From assembly GCF_019448255.1 (NCBI RefSeq), contig NZ_CP080410.1, positions 496,001 through 560,000 of the forward strand: a stretch of DNA of 64,000 bases. The letters run 5' to 3'. Below the pieces are notes generated by a model. It saw only the letters and a list, made by a program, of their open reading frames with translations, searched no databases and was not told the DNA's origin. The DNA is from Qipengyuania flava. GTDB taxonomy: Bacteria > Pseudomonadota > Alphaproteobacteria > Sphingomonadales > Sphingomonadaceae. Both the position numbers and the translations under genes were made by a program. Positions 30,020-39,512 of the stretch are shown one piece after another. Within the stretch, counting starts at the first letter, position 1. Each line of letters opens with the position of its first letter.

Positions 30020-30894
30020 CTGGCGGCAGGCCGGGGCCGGCGCGTGGCGACCCAGCAGGATCCGATGATTATCGCGGTGCCGATGACGGTCGGTGCGGTC
30101 AGATCCTCCGAGAAAAACAACCAGCCGAACAGCGAGGCCCACAGGAAGCCCGAATATTCGAGCGGTACGAGAACCTGCGCCTCGGCCCGGGCGTAGGCCC
30201 AGGCAAACGCCATGGCGCCTGCCACAGTCAGCAAGGCCGCCGCGACCAGGTCGATCCAGGTCGAGCGGTCGGGCATTTCGAACAGGAACGGCACGGCCAA
30301 TCCCAAAAGCACGACCGAAACCCCTGAATGGAAGGTAGCGATTTCCGACGGACCTGCGACCTGCGATTGCCGGCGGATCAGGATGAAGCTGTAAGCGTAG
30401 AGCAAAGCTGAGGTTAGGATCGAGGCAAGGCCGAGCGCGGTCTCCTCGTCGAAATCCGCTTCTCCCACCTTGCCGCCGATGATGACGAGTGTCCCAGCAA
30501 ACCCCAGCAGAGAGGCGATGATGGCCTCCTTTCGGATCGTCTCGCCGAGCATGATGCGCGCAAGATAGAGCGCGATCAGAGGAGCGATGAAGCTGATCGC
30601 GATGGCTTCAGCCAGCGGAAGCTTGGTGATGGCGTAAAAGAAGGTCAGCGCCATGAAGGTCGCCACGACCGAGCGTTGCAGATGCAGCTTGAGGACCTCG
30701 CGTTTGGGCCAGCGCCCTCCGCGCGAGAGCCACAGCGGCAGGGCAATGCTGGTCGCCAGCGCCGAGCGCAGCCAGGCGGCGGTCAGCGCGCCTACGGCCA
30801 GGGCGGCGCTTTTCATGAAGGCGTCCATCAGCGACAGGCTCGCCACCGCAAAGGCGGTGACCGCAAGGGGCAAGAGAGGGTTGTCCGCCTTCAT
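30016..30894 (-). CDS. EamA/DMT-family transporter
   Basis: This 292-residue membrane protein has ten hydrophobic helices in two five-helix EamA repeats, beginning PLLPLAVTAFAVASLSLMDAF and with AEAIAISFIAPLIALYLARIM and VLVPLEYSGFLWASLFGWLFF as typical repeat ends. The drug/metabolite transporter superfamily exports small metabolites; the substrate cannot be told from sequence. It starts at ATG 30894 and is divergent from the L,D-transpeptidase gene. Confidence 0.92.
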   Translation of the reverse strand: MKADNPLLPLAVTAFAVASLSLMDAFMKSAALAVGALTAAWLRSALATSIALPLWLSRGGRWPKREVLKLHLQRSVVATFMALTFFYAITKLPLAEAIAISFIAPLIALYLARIMLGETIRKEAIIASLLGFAGTLVIIGGKVGEADFDEETALGLASILTSALLYAYSFILIRRQSQVAGPSEIATFHSGVSVVLLGLAVPFLFEMPDRSTWIDLVAAALLTVAGAMAFAWAYARAEAQVLVPLEYSGFLWASLFGWLFFSEDLTAPTVIGTAIIIGSCWVATRRPRPAAS

Positions 30895-31040
30895 GCACGG
30901 GGCTGTATCGCTGCTTTGCCCGCCCGTCAGCCGCTAATTCAGCTGCGCGAAAGCGGGAGTGATGGATTAGCGGCCCGGCTTGGGTTAATATTCCCTTCGG
31001 GCGCGCTGCAGGGGCACGCCCTGGGACTTTTAGGGTTACG

Positions 31041-32471
31041 ATGATGCGCTTTCGTTTTCTGGCAGGAACCGCCGCTGCGGCGGCCCTTGGGGCAAGTGCC
31101 GTTATGGCGCAGGACACGGGTCCGGTGGACTTGCTGCCACCCGAACCGGAAACGGTTGCTAGCGAAGAACTGCCCGATTTCACGCAATCCACGCCGATGA
31201 GCGCGCAGCAGCCGAGCGTTGCCGAGACCTTTGGCGATATCCAGATGGAATCGGGCGAAGTGGTGCAGCAGCTGCCGGTCTACGTCCGCGAATGGACGGT
31301 AGGCCAGGCGCGCGAACTGCTCGCCTTCATCCCACGCACAGAGGCGGAAGGCCTTGTGCCCGCCGATTACCGCAGCGCCGATCTCGAGGCCGCCATCGCG
31401 GGCGGCGAAGGCGACGCGCTGAACGCAGTGGCGAGCGAGATTTTCGTCTGGCTGGTCGAAGATCTGCGCGATGGCCGCACTCCGATGGAATCGCGCCGCC
31501 AGTGGTTCGTGGTCGATCCCGACGCCGATCGCCTGCCGACCCACCGCCTGCTCGAAGCGGCCACCGAGACCGGCCGGATCGCAGCCACGCTCGAGGCGCT
31601 CAATCCGACCTCGCCCGATTATGCGCGCCTGCGCGACGAGCTTGCCGTCACCACCGATCCTGCGAAGCGCAAGCTCATCCGGGCGAATATGGACCGCTGG
31701 CGCTGGCTCGCCCGCGACCTCGGCAAGCGCTACCTGCTGTCCAACGTGCCAGAGTACCAGCTGCGGCTGACGGTCAACGACAAGATCATCAAGAATTACC
31801 GCGTGGTCGTCGGCAAACCCGGCCGTACCGCGACGCCGCAGCTTGCCGAGATGGTCGAAGCGGTGATCTTCAACCCGACCTGGACCGTGCCGCAATCGAT
31901 CGTGAAGGGTGAGGGGCTGGGTGCCCGCGTGCTGAACAATCCCGGCTGGGCACGGGCCAATGGCTACAAGGCGACCAAGGGCGCCAACGGCTGGGTCACT
32001 GTGGTCCAGCAGCCGGGGCCGGGCAATTCGCTCGGCCTGATGAAGCTCGACATGCCCAACCCGCACGCGATCTTCTTCCATGACACGCCGGCCAAGGCGC
32101 TGTTCGCGCGCGACAACCGTGCGCTTAGCCACGGCTGCATCCGCGTGCAGGGTGCGCGCGAGCTGGCCATGACCATGGCCATGCTCGGCAACGCTTCGAG
32201 CCGTGAAGACCTGCCCGCGATCCAGCAGGAAGTTTCCGAGATCACGGCTTCGCGCAAGTACACGCGCTATCCGATGGAAAAGCAGTGGCCCGCCTATATC
32301 ACCTATTTCACGTACGGCGTGGATGTGAACGGCGAGCTGCGCCAGTTCGACGACATCTACGGCCGTGATGCGCCGGTGCTCGCCGCGCTCGACGCGCCGC
32401 GCCAGCGGGAGCGGGCGCGCAAGACGAGCGAGGAAGTCGTCGAGATCATCGACGACCTGCAGACCAGCTAA
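31041..32471 (+). CDS. L,D-transpeptidase of the YcbB/LdtD type
   Basis: This 476-residue periplasmic enzyme forms 3-3 (meso-DAP to meso-DAP) crosslinks in peptidoglycan. A signal peptide is visible (FLAGTAAAAALGASAVMAQ). The N-terminal scaffold domain is followed by the YkuD catalytic domain from about residue 240 (YQLRLTVNDKIIKNYRVVVG, FNPTWTVPQSIVK). The catalytic motif SHGCIRV has its Cys at residue 366. The large insert before the motif is typical of YcbB. It starts at ATG 31041 or 31044. It is convergent with a second, different L,D-transpeptidase gene 6 nt away. Confidence 0.94.
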   Translation: MMRFRFLAGTAAAAALGASAVMAQDTGPVDLLPPEPETVASEELPDFTQSTPMSAQQPSVAETFGDIQMESGEVVQQLPVYVREWTVGQARELLAFIPRTEAEGLVPADYRSADLEAAIAGGEGDALNAVASEIFVWLVEDLRDGRTPMESRRQWFVVDPDADRLPTHRLLEAATETGRIAATLEALNPTSPDYARLRDELAVTTDPAKRKLIRANMDRWRWLARDLGKRYLLSNVPEYQLRLTVNDKIIKNYRVVVGKPGRTATPQLAEMVEAVIFNPTWTVPQSIVKGEGLGARVLNNPGWARANGYKATKGANGWVTVVQQPGPGNSLGLMKLDMPNPHAIFFHDTPAKALFARDNRALSHGCIRVQGARELAMTMAMLGNASSREDLPAIQQEVSEITASRKYTRYPMEKQWPAYITYFTYGVDVNGELRQFDDIYGRDAPVLAALDAPRQRERARKTSEEVVEIIDDLQTS

Positions 32472-32477
32472 GAGGGC

Positions 32478-33185
32478 TTAGAAAACGCCGGGATTGGTGC
32501 GGCTGAAGGTCGAGCCGTCGTCGCGTTGCAGCAGATCGTACTGCGACACCGGCGGGCGAACGGTGCTGCCGTCTTCGGCGAGGCCATAGCTTCCCGCCAC
32601 CAGCAGACGTCCGCCGGACAAGTCGATCAGCGCGCGGTCGAACTGGACCGGGCCCATCGCGAAACAGCCGTTCGAGCGGCCGAGGCGGCCCCAGCGGTCG
32701 ACATGCTCGGGTGTCGCGTAATTCGCCTGGTGCATCACGATGGCACGCGGCAGGGCGTTGGAATTCGTCTCGTCGAGACCATCGAGGCGGATCGAAGTGC
32801 CATAGCGGCCCACGTACCAGCTGCGGGTCATGAAGGCGCCGCGGCTGGAGGCTTCGCTCCCCTCGATATTCGAATAGCGCTTGAGCCAGCCGTCGTGCTC
32901 GCCGTCGGAACCGGTCCCGTGGCTCACGTGATAGCTCGCCACGCGCTCGTTCTCGACATCGACGAAGTGGAAGCGCTTCTCGGCGGAATGCAGCCCGAAA
33001 TCGGCGAGGCCGACAATGTCCTTGCGCCAGACCTTGCTACCGACACGTTCAAGCTCCTCGCGGGCAATGGCCAGCAGCCTGGCATCGCGCGCAGCGGTGG
33101 GATTGGCCTGCGCAAAGAGGCGTGTGGGCAGGGCGGCTGCGGCCCCGGCCGCCAGCGTTCCCTTGAGGATATCGCGCCGATTCAT
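32478..33185 (-). CDS. Murein L,D-transpeptidase catalytic-domain protein (YkuD_2 type)
   Basis: This 235-residue protein starts MNRRDILKGTLAAGAAAALP, a Tat-like twin-residue signal (NRRD) with a short hydrophobic core. The catalytic part contains DFGLHSAEKRFHFVD, a conserved SHGTGSDGEHDGW and the cysteine motif GRSNGCFAM. These are marks of the family of short L,D-transpeptidase-like proteins (YkuD_2) distinct from YcbB. Substrate and reaction are inferred from the family only. It is convergent with the LdtD-type gene. Confidence 0.9.
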   Translation of the reverse strand: MNRRDILKGTLAAGAAAALPTRLFAQANPTAARDARLLAIAREELERVGSKVWRKDIVGLADFGLHSAEKRFHFVDVENERVASYHVSHGTGSDGEHDGWLKRYSNIEGSEASSRGAFMTRSWYVGRYGTSIRLDGLDETNSNALPRAIVMHQANYATPEHVDRWGRLGRSNGCFAMGPVQFDRALIDLSGGRLLVAGSYGLAEDGSTVRPPVSQYDLLQRDDGSTFSRTNPGVF

Positions 33186-33296
33186 GGGTGATGCATTACC
33201 ACGGAACGCCTTGCGGGACCATAAACGGATTGCTTGACCGACCTGCCGCCACTCCTTAGTGAGTTATTCACATAATACACCATTGGAGAGTGGATC

Positions 33297-34526
33297 ATGC
33301 GCCTGCCCGCCCTTGCTGCCCTTGCCGTTTCGCTCATGGCCGCGCCCGCCAGCGCGCAGGACGCCGGCGATACTCCTACCATCGAGCCAATGGCAATCGA
33401 GTTCGGCGAAAGCGGTCTTGCCGGACCAGGTGCGGACCCGCTGCGGGCCGAGCTTGCCGATGCCCAGTTCGTGGCGATTGGCGAAGACCATGGGTTTGCC
33501 GATGCTCCCCGCCTGGTGACGGCGATGAGCGTCGAGGGAGCGAGCTACGGCTTCGATACCTACGCCATCGAAGTCGGTCCCTATTCGACCCAGTGGCTTG
33601 GCGATGTTCTTTCCGATGGCGGGACCGAAGCGCTTGCCGGGCGGCTTGAAGGCATTCCCCTGGCGGTGCCATTCCTCAACATGCGCGAGGAAGCGCAGGC
33701 CGCCGAGAAATTCCTCGAACGCGGACGTCTGTGGGGCTGGGACCAGGAGTTCATAGGTTCCCCCCTGATCCACTTTGCCGAGCTGCAGGAGGGCGCCAGC
33801 GACGAGGCGCGCGCGCTCTTGTCAGAGCTGCTTGCGACAGAGCGTGAAGCCTTTTCGAGCGGCAATCAGGGGGCCGTGTTCTTCTTCGCCGCAACGCCCG
33901 AGCAATGGGCGGCGCTTCGTGAGGCGTTCGCCGCGGACAGCGTAAAGCTCGCCCTTGTCGATGCGATGGAGCGAAGCGCGAAGATATACGGCCACTACCT
34001 GAAGGGGCGTGGACTGGACAACAATCTCGACCGGGTCGCGCTCATCCGCGAAACCTTCCTCGACGCCTATCACACGGCCGCGCGCCGCGAGGGCAAGCCG
34101 CCCAAGGTGATCCTGAAGGGCGGCTCCACCCATGCCGGACGATCGACCTCGTCCATGGCGACCTTCGACCTCGGCTCACTCCTTGAGGGCATGGCTGCGG
34201 CAAACGCCATGGAGGTCTTGCACATCGCCTACCTGCCGCTCGCAGGCGAGCAGATTGGGGTCATGCCATCGCCCGATGGACCGTTTGCCATCAAGCAGGT
34301 CGACGCCGGAAAGCTGCGCGCGGCCCTGGAACAGGCCGGAGTGGACCTTGGCCCAGTCGATGCCGGCGAAGGGCATTTCGTGATTCCGATGGAGCCTGTG
34401 AAGCGGGCGCTGCGCAACAAGGGCTTGCAGGGCCTCGACCCGATGACGCGCTTTACCGTTCTCGGCTATGACTATCTGATCACCACCGCGAAGGGCCGCG
34501 CCGCGACCCCGCTTGCGGAGCGCTAG
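33297..34526 (+). CDS. Secreted protein resembling the erythromycin esterase/ChaN superfamily
   Basis: This 409-residue protein has a signal peptide (LPALAALAVSLMAAPASA). Family assignment is weak: FVAIGEDHGFADAPRLV near residue 60 and LKGGSTHAGRS near residue 280 resemble the paired Glu/His motifs of the EreA/ChaN-like fold (AIGExTHG and GHNxH), where a hydrolytic site is built from Glu and His. Here the first motif is GEDHG and the second GSTHAG, so the catalytic His could be kept. The substrate is unknown. It is divergent from the L,D-transpeptidase gene; the stop overlaps the next, convergent gene by 4 nt. Confidence 0.7.
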   Translation: MRLPALAALAVSLMAAPASAQDAGDTPTIEPMAIEFGESGLAGPGADPLRAELADAQFVAIGEDHGFADAPRLVTAMSVEGASYGFDTYAIEVGPYSTQWLGDVLSDGGTEALAGRLEGIPLAVPFLNMREEAQAAEKFLERGRLWGWDQEFIGSPLIHFAELQEGASDEARALLSELLATEREAFSSGNQGAVFFFAATPEQWAALREAFAADSVKLALVDAMERSAKIYGHYLKGRGLDNNLDRVALIRETFLDAYHTAARREGKPPKVILKGGSTHAGRSTSSMATFDLGSLLEGMAAANAMEVLHIAYLPLAGEQIGVMPSPDGPFAIKQVDAGKLRAALEQAGVDLGPVDAGEGHFVIPMEPVKRALRNKGLQGLDPMTRFTVLGYDYLITTAKGRAATPLAER

Positions 34527-35074
34527 CCCCCGAGCACCATCTGGTCGTTCTCGATCCGGACCGGCTGGATCGTCGAAAGGAAGCTCTGGCCGAGCAGGGA
34601 GATACCGAGCCCTTCGGGTACGACGATGGCGCTGACATTGCGCGCCTCGTGACCGCCGAGGGTCACGCGGTCGAGCGTCAGGTTGACGCCATAGACCGGG
34701 CCGGAAGCGCCGCGCGCTACCGCGCGAACATCGGCGTCGGACCAGTGGATGCCGGCCGCGCGGGCATCGGCACCGGTCAGCGCGACCATGCTCGCCCCGG
34801 TGTCGACGAGGAAGTTGACCGAAGCGCCGTTCACAGCGGCATCGGCGTAGAAATGCCCGTCGGCCGATCGCGGCAATGCGGTCGAACCCGCGGCCCATGC
34901 GGCGTAGCTGTCGCCTTTGCCTGCAGAGGGCGCAGACCCGGCGTGAAGCACGCGCGGTTCTGCCTCGACCAGCGTTTCCGCGCTTTCGGTAGCCGAATCC
35001 ATCGCCCCGCCGGGCACGAAAGCGGCGCCGACAAAGGCCACGACGGCAACAGCAAGAAAAACGGCTTCACGCAT
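34523..35074 (-). CDS. Retropepsin-like clan AA aspartic protease (TIGR02281-type)
   Basis: This 183-residue single-domain aspartic protease has an N-terminal membrane anchor or signal (AVFLAVAVVAFVGAAFVPG). The catalytic motif VNFLVDTGASMVAL (DTGAS) is followed by the flap region and a C-terminal GISLLGQSFLSTI, the second hydrophobic-Gly signature. Single DTG domains must dimerise to be active. The family is common in Alphaproteobacteria with unknown substrates in the periplasm or membrane. It overlaps the convergent EreA-like gene at the CTAG. Confidence 0.92.
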   Translation of the reverse strand: MREAVFLAVAVVAFVGAAFVPGGAMDSATESAETLVEAEPRVLHAGSAPSAGKGDSYAAWAAGSTALPRSADGHFYADAAVNGASVNFLVDTGASMVALTGADARAAGIHWSDADVRAVARGASGPVYGVNLTLDRVTLGGHEARNVSAIVVPEGLGISLLGQSFLSTIQPVRIENDQMVLGG

Positions 35075-35132
35075 GGCGCATATGGTGCGCCCTGCGGCGT
35101 TAAATCCGGGTAAAGCCCGGCTCGCGTTGCTG

Positions 35133-36572
35133 TCAGCTGGTCTTTTCGTGGAGCGCAGCCGCCTGCATGCCGAGCCGCATCAGGTCGGGTGTCGCCTTCT
35201 GCGCCCACTCGCCCATTTCAGCCATCCGGGCGAGCAAGGGGCTCTGCTTTGCCATCAGCGCGGCAAGGGTCGGGCCCATCGGGTCGACCCGCGATTGCGC
35301 CAGGAAGGCGGCGAGGCCGGAATGCTGCGACCAGGCCCGGCGGTTCGCCATGGTGGTCATGTAGGCGTAGGGGTAGGTCTGCGGCGTGTCGGTGAGCGGA
35401 CCTGGCGTTGCAAGCGCATTGCGCTCCGCATCATCCTTCCCGTGGACTTCGAGATAGGCGGCCACGGCGGCGCTGAGCGTGACAAGCGGCACGTGAAGCG
35501 GCTGCAGGACAATGCGGTCCTGCGTAAAGACGGGCGAACGCTGCTGGCGCGCTTCGAAGGGCACGGCCGATGCGGTACAGTCGACGAACAGCGTGTTCTC
35601 CGGCACGTCGACCGTTTCCCCGGCGAAGACGAGCTTGCCCGGGTCGATCCGCTGCACGCGGCCGGCCCGGATGACGTTGGTCACCCGGCGCAGGATGTCG
35701 ATCTCCCCTTCGGAGATCGTGGCGTAGTGGAACATTTCCGGCTCGATGTTCTCATCGATGCGAAGGAAATGGCCGTCTTCGCCCATCAGCCTCAGCATCT
35801 CGGCACCGTCCTTGGCACCGATGGCTGACTTGAAGTGCGCGATCTGCCAGTCCATCGCCTTGTCGAACCCGGCTTCACCCGGTTGAACGCGGCTGCGGTT
35901 TATCAGCCAGGATTCGCGCGGACGGACCCAGCTTACCGCGCTTTCCGGTACACCTGCTTCGAGCAGCCAGATGACCGTGTCCATCGCCGTCTTGCCCGCG
36001 CCGAGCACGACATAGTGTGCGGGCAGGTTGTCAGTCTGCATCCACAACCCGGGCAGCGCACCGGGAGGTTCGATCCGCACGCCGTCGGCGACGGCGAAGT
36101 TGCGGGTATGCGTCGAGGGAACTGAGGTCTGGTAGAACGTACCATCGACCTCGCGGCGGCGGATCTCGACATGCGTTTCCTCACCCGACAGGAGCTGCAC
36201 GATGCGCCCGTCGCCGCGGTATTCGGACAGGGGATAATAGGTGACCCGGCCGGTAGGCATCAGCACCGTGTCCATCACGCGCTCGAAATAGGCGAGCACA
36301 TCGGGTCCGCTCGCCAGTGCCAGCATGCCGGCGTTGTGGCCGGTCGAGTCGACATGTTCGCCCGGGAAGGCGAGCGAGTTTACGCCGTAGCTCGTGCTCG
36401 GCTGGTGCAGCGCGACGAAGCTGTAGGCGTCGTTCCAGTGACCGCCCGGCTTGGCGTGCTTGTCGACGAAGGTGACGTGCGCCTCGGGGTCTTCTGCGAG
36501 CAGGGTGTCGGCAAAGGTGAGGCCGACCGCGCCCGCACCGATGATGAGATAATCGGTCTGGGCGCGTTCCAT
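35133..36572 (-). CDS. NAD(P)/FAD-dependent oxidoreductase, monooxygenase-like
   Basis: This 479-residue flavoprotein has an N-terminal FAD-binding Rossmann motif YLIIGAGAVGLTFADTLL and the following acidic end of strand 2 (HVTFVDKHAKPGGHW). A second dinucleotide motif (YVVLGAGKTAMDTVIWLLE) is near residue 185. The architecture recalls flavin monooxygenases and sulfide- or lysine-type N-hydroxylases, but the substrate is not predictable. It starts at ATG 36572, one base after the ispG stop, so the two are co-transcribed on the minus strand. Confidence 0.85.
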   Translation of the reverse strand: MERAQTDYLIIGAGAVGLTFADTLLAEDPEAHVTFVDKHAKPGGHWNDAYSFVALHQPSTSYGVNSLAFPGEHVDSTGHNAGMLALASGPDVLAYFERVMDTVLMPTGRVTYYPLSEYRGDGRIVQLLSGEETHVEIRRREVDGTFYQTSVPSTHTRNFAVADGVRIEPPGALPGLWMQTDNLPAHYVVLGAGKTAMDTVIWLLEAGVPESAVSWVRPRESWLINRSRVQPGEAGFDKAMDWQIAHFKSAIGAKDGAEMLRLMGEDGHFLRIDENIEPEMFHYATISEGEIDILRRVTNVIRAGRVQRIDPGKLVFAGETVDVPENTLFVDCTASAVPFEARQQRSPVFTQDRIVLQPLHVPLVTLSAAVAAYLEVHGKDDAERNALATPGPLTDTPQTYPYAYMTTMANRRAWSQHSGLAAFLAQSRVDPMGPTLAALMAKQSPLLARMAEMGEWAQKATPDLMRLGMQAAALHEKTS

Positions 36573-36573
36573 C

Positions 36574-37716
36574 TTACTCGGCGGCCTCCTTGGCGTGGGG
36601 GTCGAAGGCCACCGCTTCGCCGGCTTCGATAAGGGCGGCCTTTTCCTCGACCAGCTTGACGATATGGTCGAGCATGTCGTCGCTCTGCACATGGTGGTCG
36701 GTCACGCCGGAGAGGTAGACCATGTGTTTGCCGTTTCCGCCGCCGGTAATGCCGATATCGGTCTCACGCGCTTCGCCCGGCCCGTTGACCACGCAGCCAA
36801 GGACCGAAAGGCTCATCGGCGTCTTGATGTGTTCGAGCCGCTTTTCGAGCGTTTCGACGGTGCGGATCACGTCGAAACCCTGACGCGAACAGCTGGGGCA
36901 GGAGACTACGCGGACACCGCGGGTTCGCAGGCCGAGGCTCTTCAGGATCTCGTAGCCGACCTTCACTTCCTGCTCGGGCTCTGCCGAAAGCGAGACGCGG
37001 ATCGTGTCGCCAATCCCGGCCCACAGCAGGCTGCCTATGCCGATCGCACTCTTGACCGTCCCGCCGACCAGTCCGCCGGCTTCGGTGATGCCGAGATGCA
37101 GCGGGCAGTCTACCGCATCGGCAAGGCCGTGATAGGCGGCGACCGCGAGGAAAACGTCGCTGGCCTTCACCGCGACCTTGTAGTCGTGGAAGTCGTGGTC
37201 CTGCAGCAGCTTGATGTGGTCGAGCGCGCTTTCGATCAGCGCTTCGGGGCAGGGCTCGCCGTATTTTTCGAGCAGGTCCTTTTCGAGGCTGCCGGCGTTG
37301 ACGCCGATGCGGATCGCGCAGCCGTTGGCCTTGGCGGCGCGGACCACTTCCGCAACGCGTTCGCTGCTACCGATGTTGCCCGGGTTGATGCGCAGGCAGG
37401 CCGCGCCCTTGTCAGCCGCTTCGAGCGCGCGCTTGTAGTGAAAGTGGATGTCCGCAACGATCGGGACGCGCGCGGCCTTAGTGATCTTGTCGAAACGCTC
37501 GGTCGATTCCGCGGTCGGGCAGGATACGCGGATAATGTCCGCACCGGCCTCTTCGCAGCGGCGGATCTGGTCGAGCGTGGCCACCACGTCCTCGGTCGGC
37601 GTGTTGGTCATGGTCTGCACCGTGATCGGCGCATCACCCCCTACGGGGACGTTGCCGACCATGATCTGGCGGGACTGACGGCGCTCGATCGTGCGCCAGG
37701 GGCGGATTGCGTTCAT
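36574..37716 (-). CDS. ispG: IspG (GcpE), HMBPP synthase of the MEP pathway
   Basis: This [4Fe-4S] enzyme converts 2-C-methyl-D-erythritol 2,4-cyclodiphosphate to (E)-4-hydroxy-3-methylbut-2-enyl diphosphate, the sixth step of the MEP pathway supplying ubiquinone and carotenoids. Its 380 residues contain the substrate barrel ([35 protein letters not shown]) and the cluster-binding cysteines in [13 protein letters not shown] and [17 protein letters not shown]. The start is ATG 37716, divergent from the OmpW-like gene. Confidence 0.97.
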   Translation of the reverse strand: MNAIRPWRTIERRQSRQIMVGNVPVGGDAPITVQTMTNTPTEDVVATLDQIRRCEEAGADIIRVSCPTAESTERFDKITKAARVPIVADIHFHYKRALEAADKGAACLRINPGNIGSSERVAEVVRAAKANGCAIRIGVNAGSLEKDLLEKYGEPCPEALIESALDHIKLLQDHDFHDYKVAVKASDVFLAVAAYHGLADAVDCPLHLGITEAGGLVGGTVKSAIGIGSLLWAGIGDTIRVSLSAEPEQEVKVGYEILKSLGLRTRGVRVVSCPSCSRQGFDVIRTVETLEKRLEHIKTPMSLSVLGCVVNGPGEARETDIGITGGGNGKHMVYLSGVTDHHVQSDDMLDHIVKLVEEKAALIEAGEAVAFDPHAKEAAE

Positions 37717-37916
37717 TGTTCTGCTCGGCGCTTTCTGAAGACCGGTGTCGGGCCGCGCGAATACGGCCTTGCTATGCCGCCGATATGGCGGGTTTGCGTA
37801 AGAATTGCGACCCCCGATCTGGCGTGGCCTACGATCGGCGGCAAATTTGCGGGAACCAGTCTGAGAGATAGTATTTCATCTCATTGGGGAGGCATAAACT
37901 GGACAGAGAGACTAGT

Positions 37917-38588
37917 ATGACCTTCCGTATTCCGTTGATTGCCGCCGCGCTTGCGGCGCTGCCCCTGGCTGCGCCTGCCGCGGCGCAAGAAGCCGGTGAT
38001 ATTCGCGTCAAAGTGTTGGCAACAGGGGTCCTTCCCGAGGGCGAGATCACCGATGTCACGCGTGATGCCTTCGGCCTGCCGGCCGGCAGCCAGACCAATG
38101 TCTCGGACAGCTATGTTCCTACCGTGGCCGCCGAGTACTTCGTGTCGCCCAATTTTTCGATCGAGACCATCTGCTGCATCACGCCGCACGAGGTCCAGGG
38201 GCGCGGCGCGCTTGCCGGGGCCGAGCTGATCGACGCGATCGTACTGCCGGCCACCGTGACCGCGAAGCTTCACTTCCCTGTTGGCGATGGCGTGAAGCCC
38301 TATATCGGAGCGGGTCCCGCCTTCTTCATGATCTTTGGCGAGGACGTGGGCGATGACGCCGCGGCTCTTGGCATCGACGATGTGGGCCTTTCCAGCGAGT
38401 TCGGCTTCGTCCTGCAGGCGGGCATCGATATCCCGGTCAACGACAAAGGAGTCGGCATCAGCCTGGACGCCAAACGCTACTTTGTCGGAACAGACGCGAC
38501 CTTCTCGGCCGGAGGGACAGATCTTATCGAGACCGAGCACAGCCTCGATCCCTGGGTGCTCAGCGCCGGGGTGTATCTTACCTTCTAA
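37917..38588 (+). CDS. OmpW-family outer-membrane protein
   Basis: This 223-residue protein has a signal peptide (IPLIAAALAALPLAAPAAAQ) and an 8-stranded beta-barrel pattern matching OmpW: DIRVKVLATGVLPEGE, SVSPN-type strand YFVSPNFSIET, the LPATVTAKLHFP block and the C-terminal aromatic end SLDPWVLSAGVYLTF. OmpW members form narrow hydrophobic channels in the outer membrane. It starts at ATG 37917. A terminator-like hairpin follows. Confidence 0.92.
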   Translation: MTFRIPLIAAALAALPLAAPAAAQEAGDIRVKVLATGVLPEGEITDVTRDAFGLPAGSQTNVSDSYVPTVAAEYFVSPNFSIETICCITPHEVQGRGALAGAELIDAIVLPATVTAKLHFPVGDGVKPYIGAGPAFFMIFGEDVGDDAAALGIDDVGLSSEFGFVLQAGIDIPVNDKGVGISLDAKRYFVGTDATFSAGGTDLIETEHSLDPWVLSAGVYLTF

Positions 38589-38606
38589 CCTTTGGTGAAT
38601 CGACCC

Positions 38607-38640
38607 GACGGGCGCTCGCCAGTGGTGAGCGCCCGTCCTT
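38607..38640 (+). terminator. Strong hairpin after the OmpW-like gene
   Basis: GACGGGCGCTC and GAGCGCCCGTC form a perfect 11-bp stem with a 9-nt loop, 19 nt after the stop at 38588. Only a weak T-rich tail follows (CCTTCGGGTTC), so the terminator call is probable, not certain. Confidence 0.65.
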
Positions 38641-38773
38641 CGGGTTCTGGCCCGATTGCACCGTCCCCGAATGGGATCGCTCACTTTTCGCGCGAGACAA
38701 GCGCGAAGGATTGCGTTTTTGCTGCGGAATGGCGACAGTTGCTAGACATACGCAATACGCAGGAGGGGGTCTC

Positions 38774-39499
38774 ATGCCAGCACGCATCATAGTGCTCGGG
38801 CGCGAAACCTGGGACGCGATTGCCGAACTTTTCGCCAACCTCGCGTGGCGCCGGGTCGCTTTCTTCCTGCTGCCCTATGCCGGCGTCCTTCTGGGGCTCG
38901 ATGTAGCTGCGCATTATGGCGCCGTGACGGACGCCCCTCTTCCCGCCCAGTTCTTCATTTCGAAAGACGAGGGCTTCGGGGAGTATCTGGAATACGCGCT
39001 CCTGGCTGCGACTGCGGTCATGCTTGCGCTCATGTGGAGGCGCACCAGGGCCGGGATATACCTCGTGAACGCCCTGCTGTTTGCCTATCTCACAGCTGAC
39101 GATTCGTTGCAGATCCACGAGCGGTTCGGGCACATGGTCGCCCCGGCCATGCCGCAAGGCACGCCTTTGCCGCCCAACGATTTTGGCGAGGTGCTGCTGT
39201 TTGGTCTCGTTGGGGTGACGTGGCTCGTGTCGCTACTGGTAGCCCTGCGCCGTGCGGACTTGCGTCCTGCCACGCACGCCCTGATCCTGGCAGTCGGAGT
39301 GGTCGGTGCGGGTTTCTTCGGCATCCTCGCCGATGCGGCGACCAGCTGGGGGGACAAGAGCCGGGCGCTCATCGAATTTCACGCGTGGTTCGAGGACGGC
39401 GGCGAATTCCTGATGATTATCGCCACCTTCCTTGCCGCCGTGGCGATCTTCGATACGGAACGCCGCCGACCCACCACAGGCGGATCGGCGGCGTCCTGA
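38774..39499 (+). CDS. Membrane protein of unknown family
   Basis: This 241-residue membrane protein has about six hydrophobic helices: residues 25-45, 70-90, 95-110, 135-155, 165-190 and 210-225. Between them are several His residues (LQIHERFGHMVAPAM, FHAWFEDGGEF). The ATG at 38774 has an excellent AGGAGGGGG site 5 nt upstream. I do not recognise the family. The conserved-looking acidic/His loops (DDSLQIHERFGH, SKDEGFGEYLEY) suggest metal or quinone handling but that is guesswork. Confidence 0.8.
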   Translation: MPARIIVLGRETWDAIAELFANLAWRRVAFFLLPYAGVLLGLDVAAHYGAVTDAPLPAQFFISKDEGFGEYLEYALLAATAVMLALMWRRTRAGIYLVNALLFAYLTADDSLQIHERFGHMVAPAMPQGTPLPPNDFGEVLLFGLVGVTWLVSLLVALRRADLRPATHALILAVGVVGAGFFGILADAATSWGDKSRALIEFHAWFEDGGEFLMIIATFLAAVAIFDTERRRPTTGGSAAS

Positions 39500-39512
39500 G
39501 TTCAACTATGCC

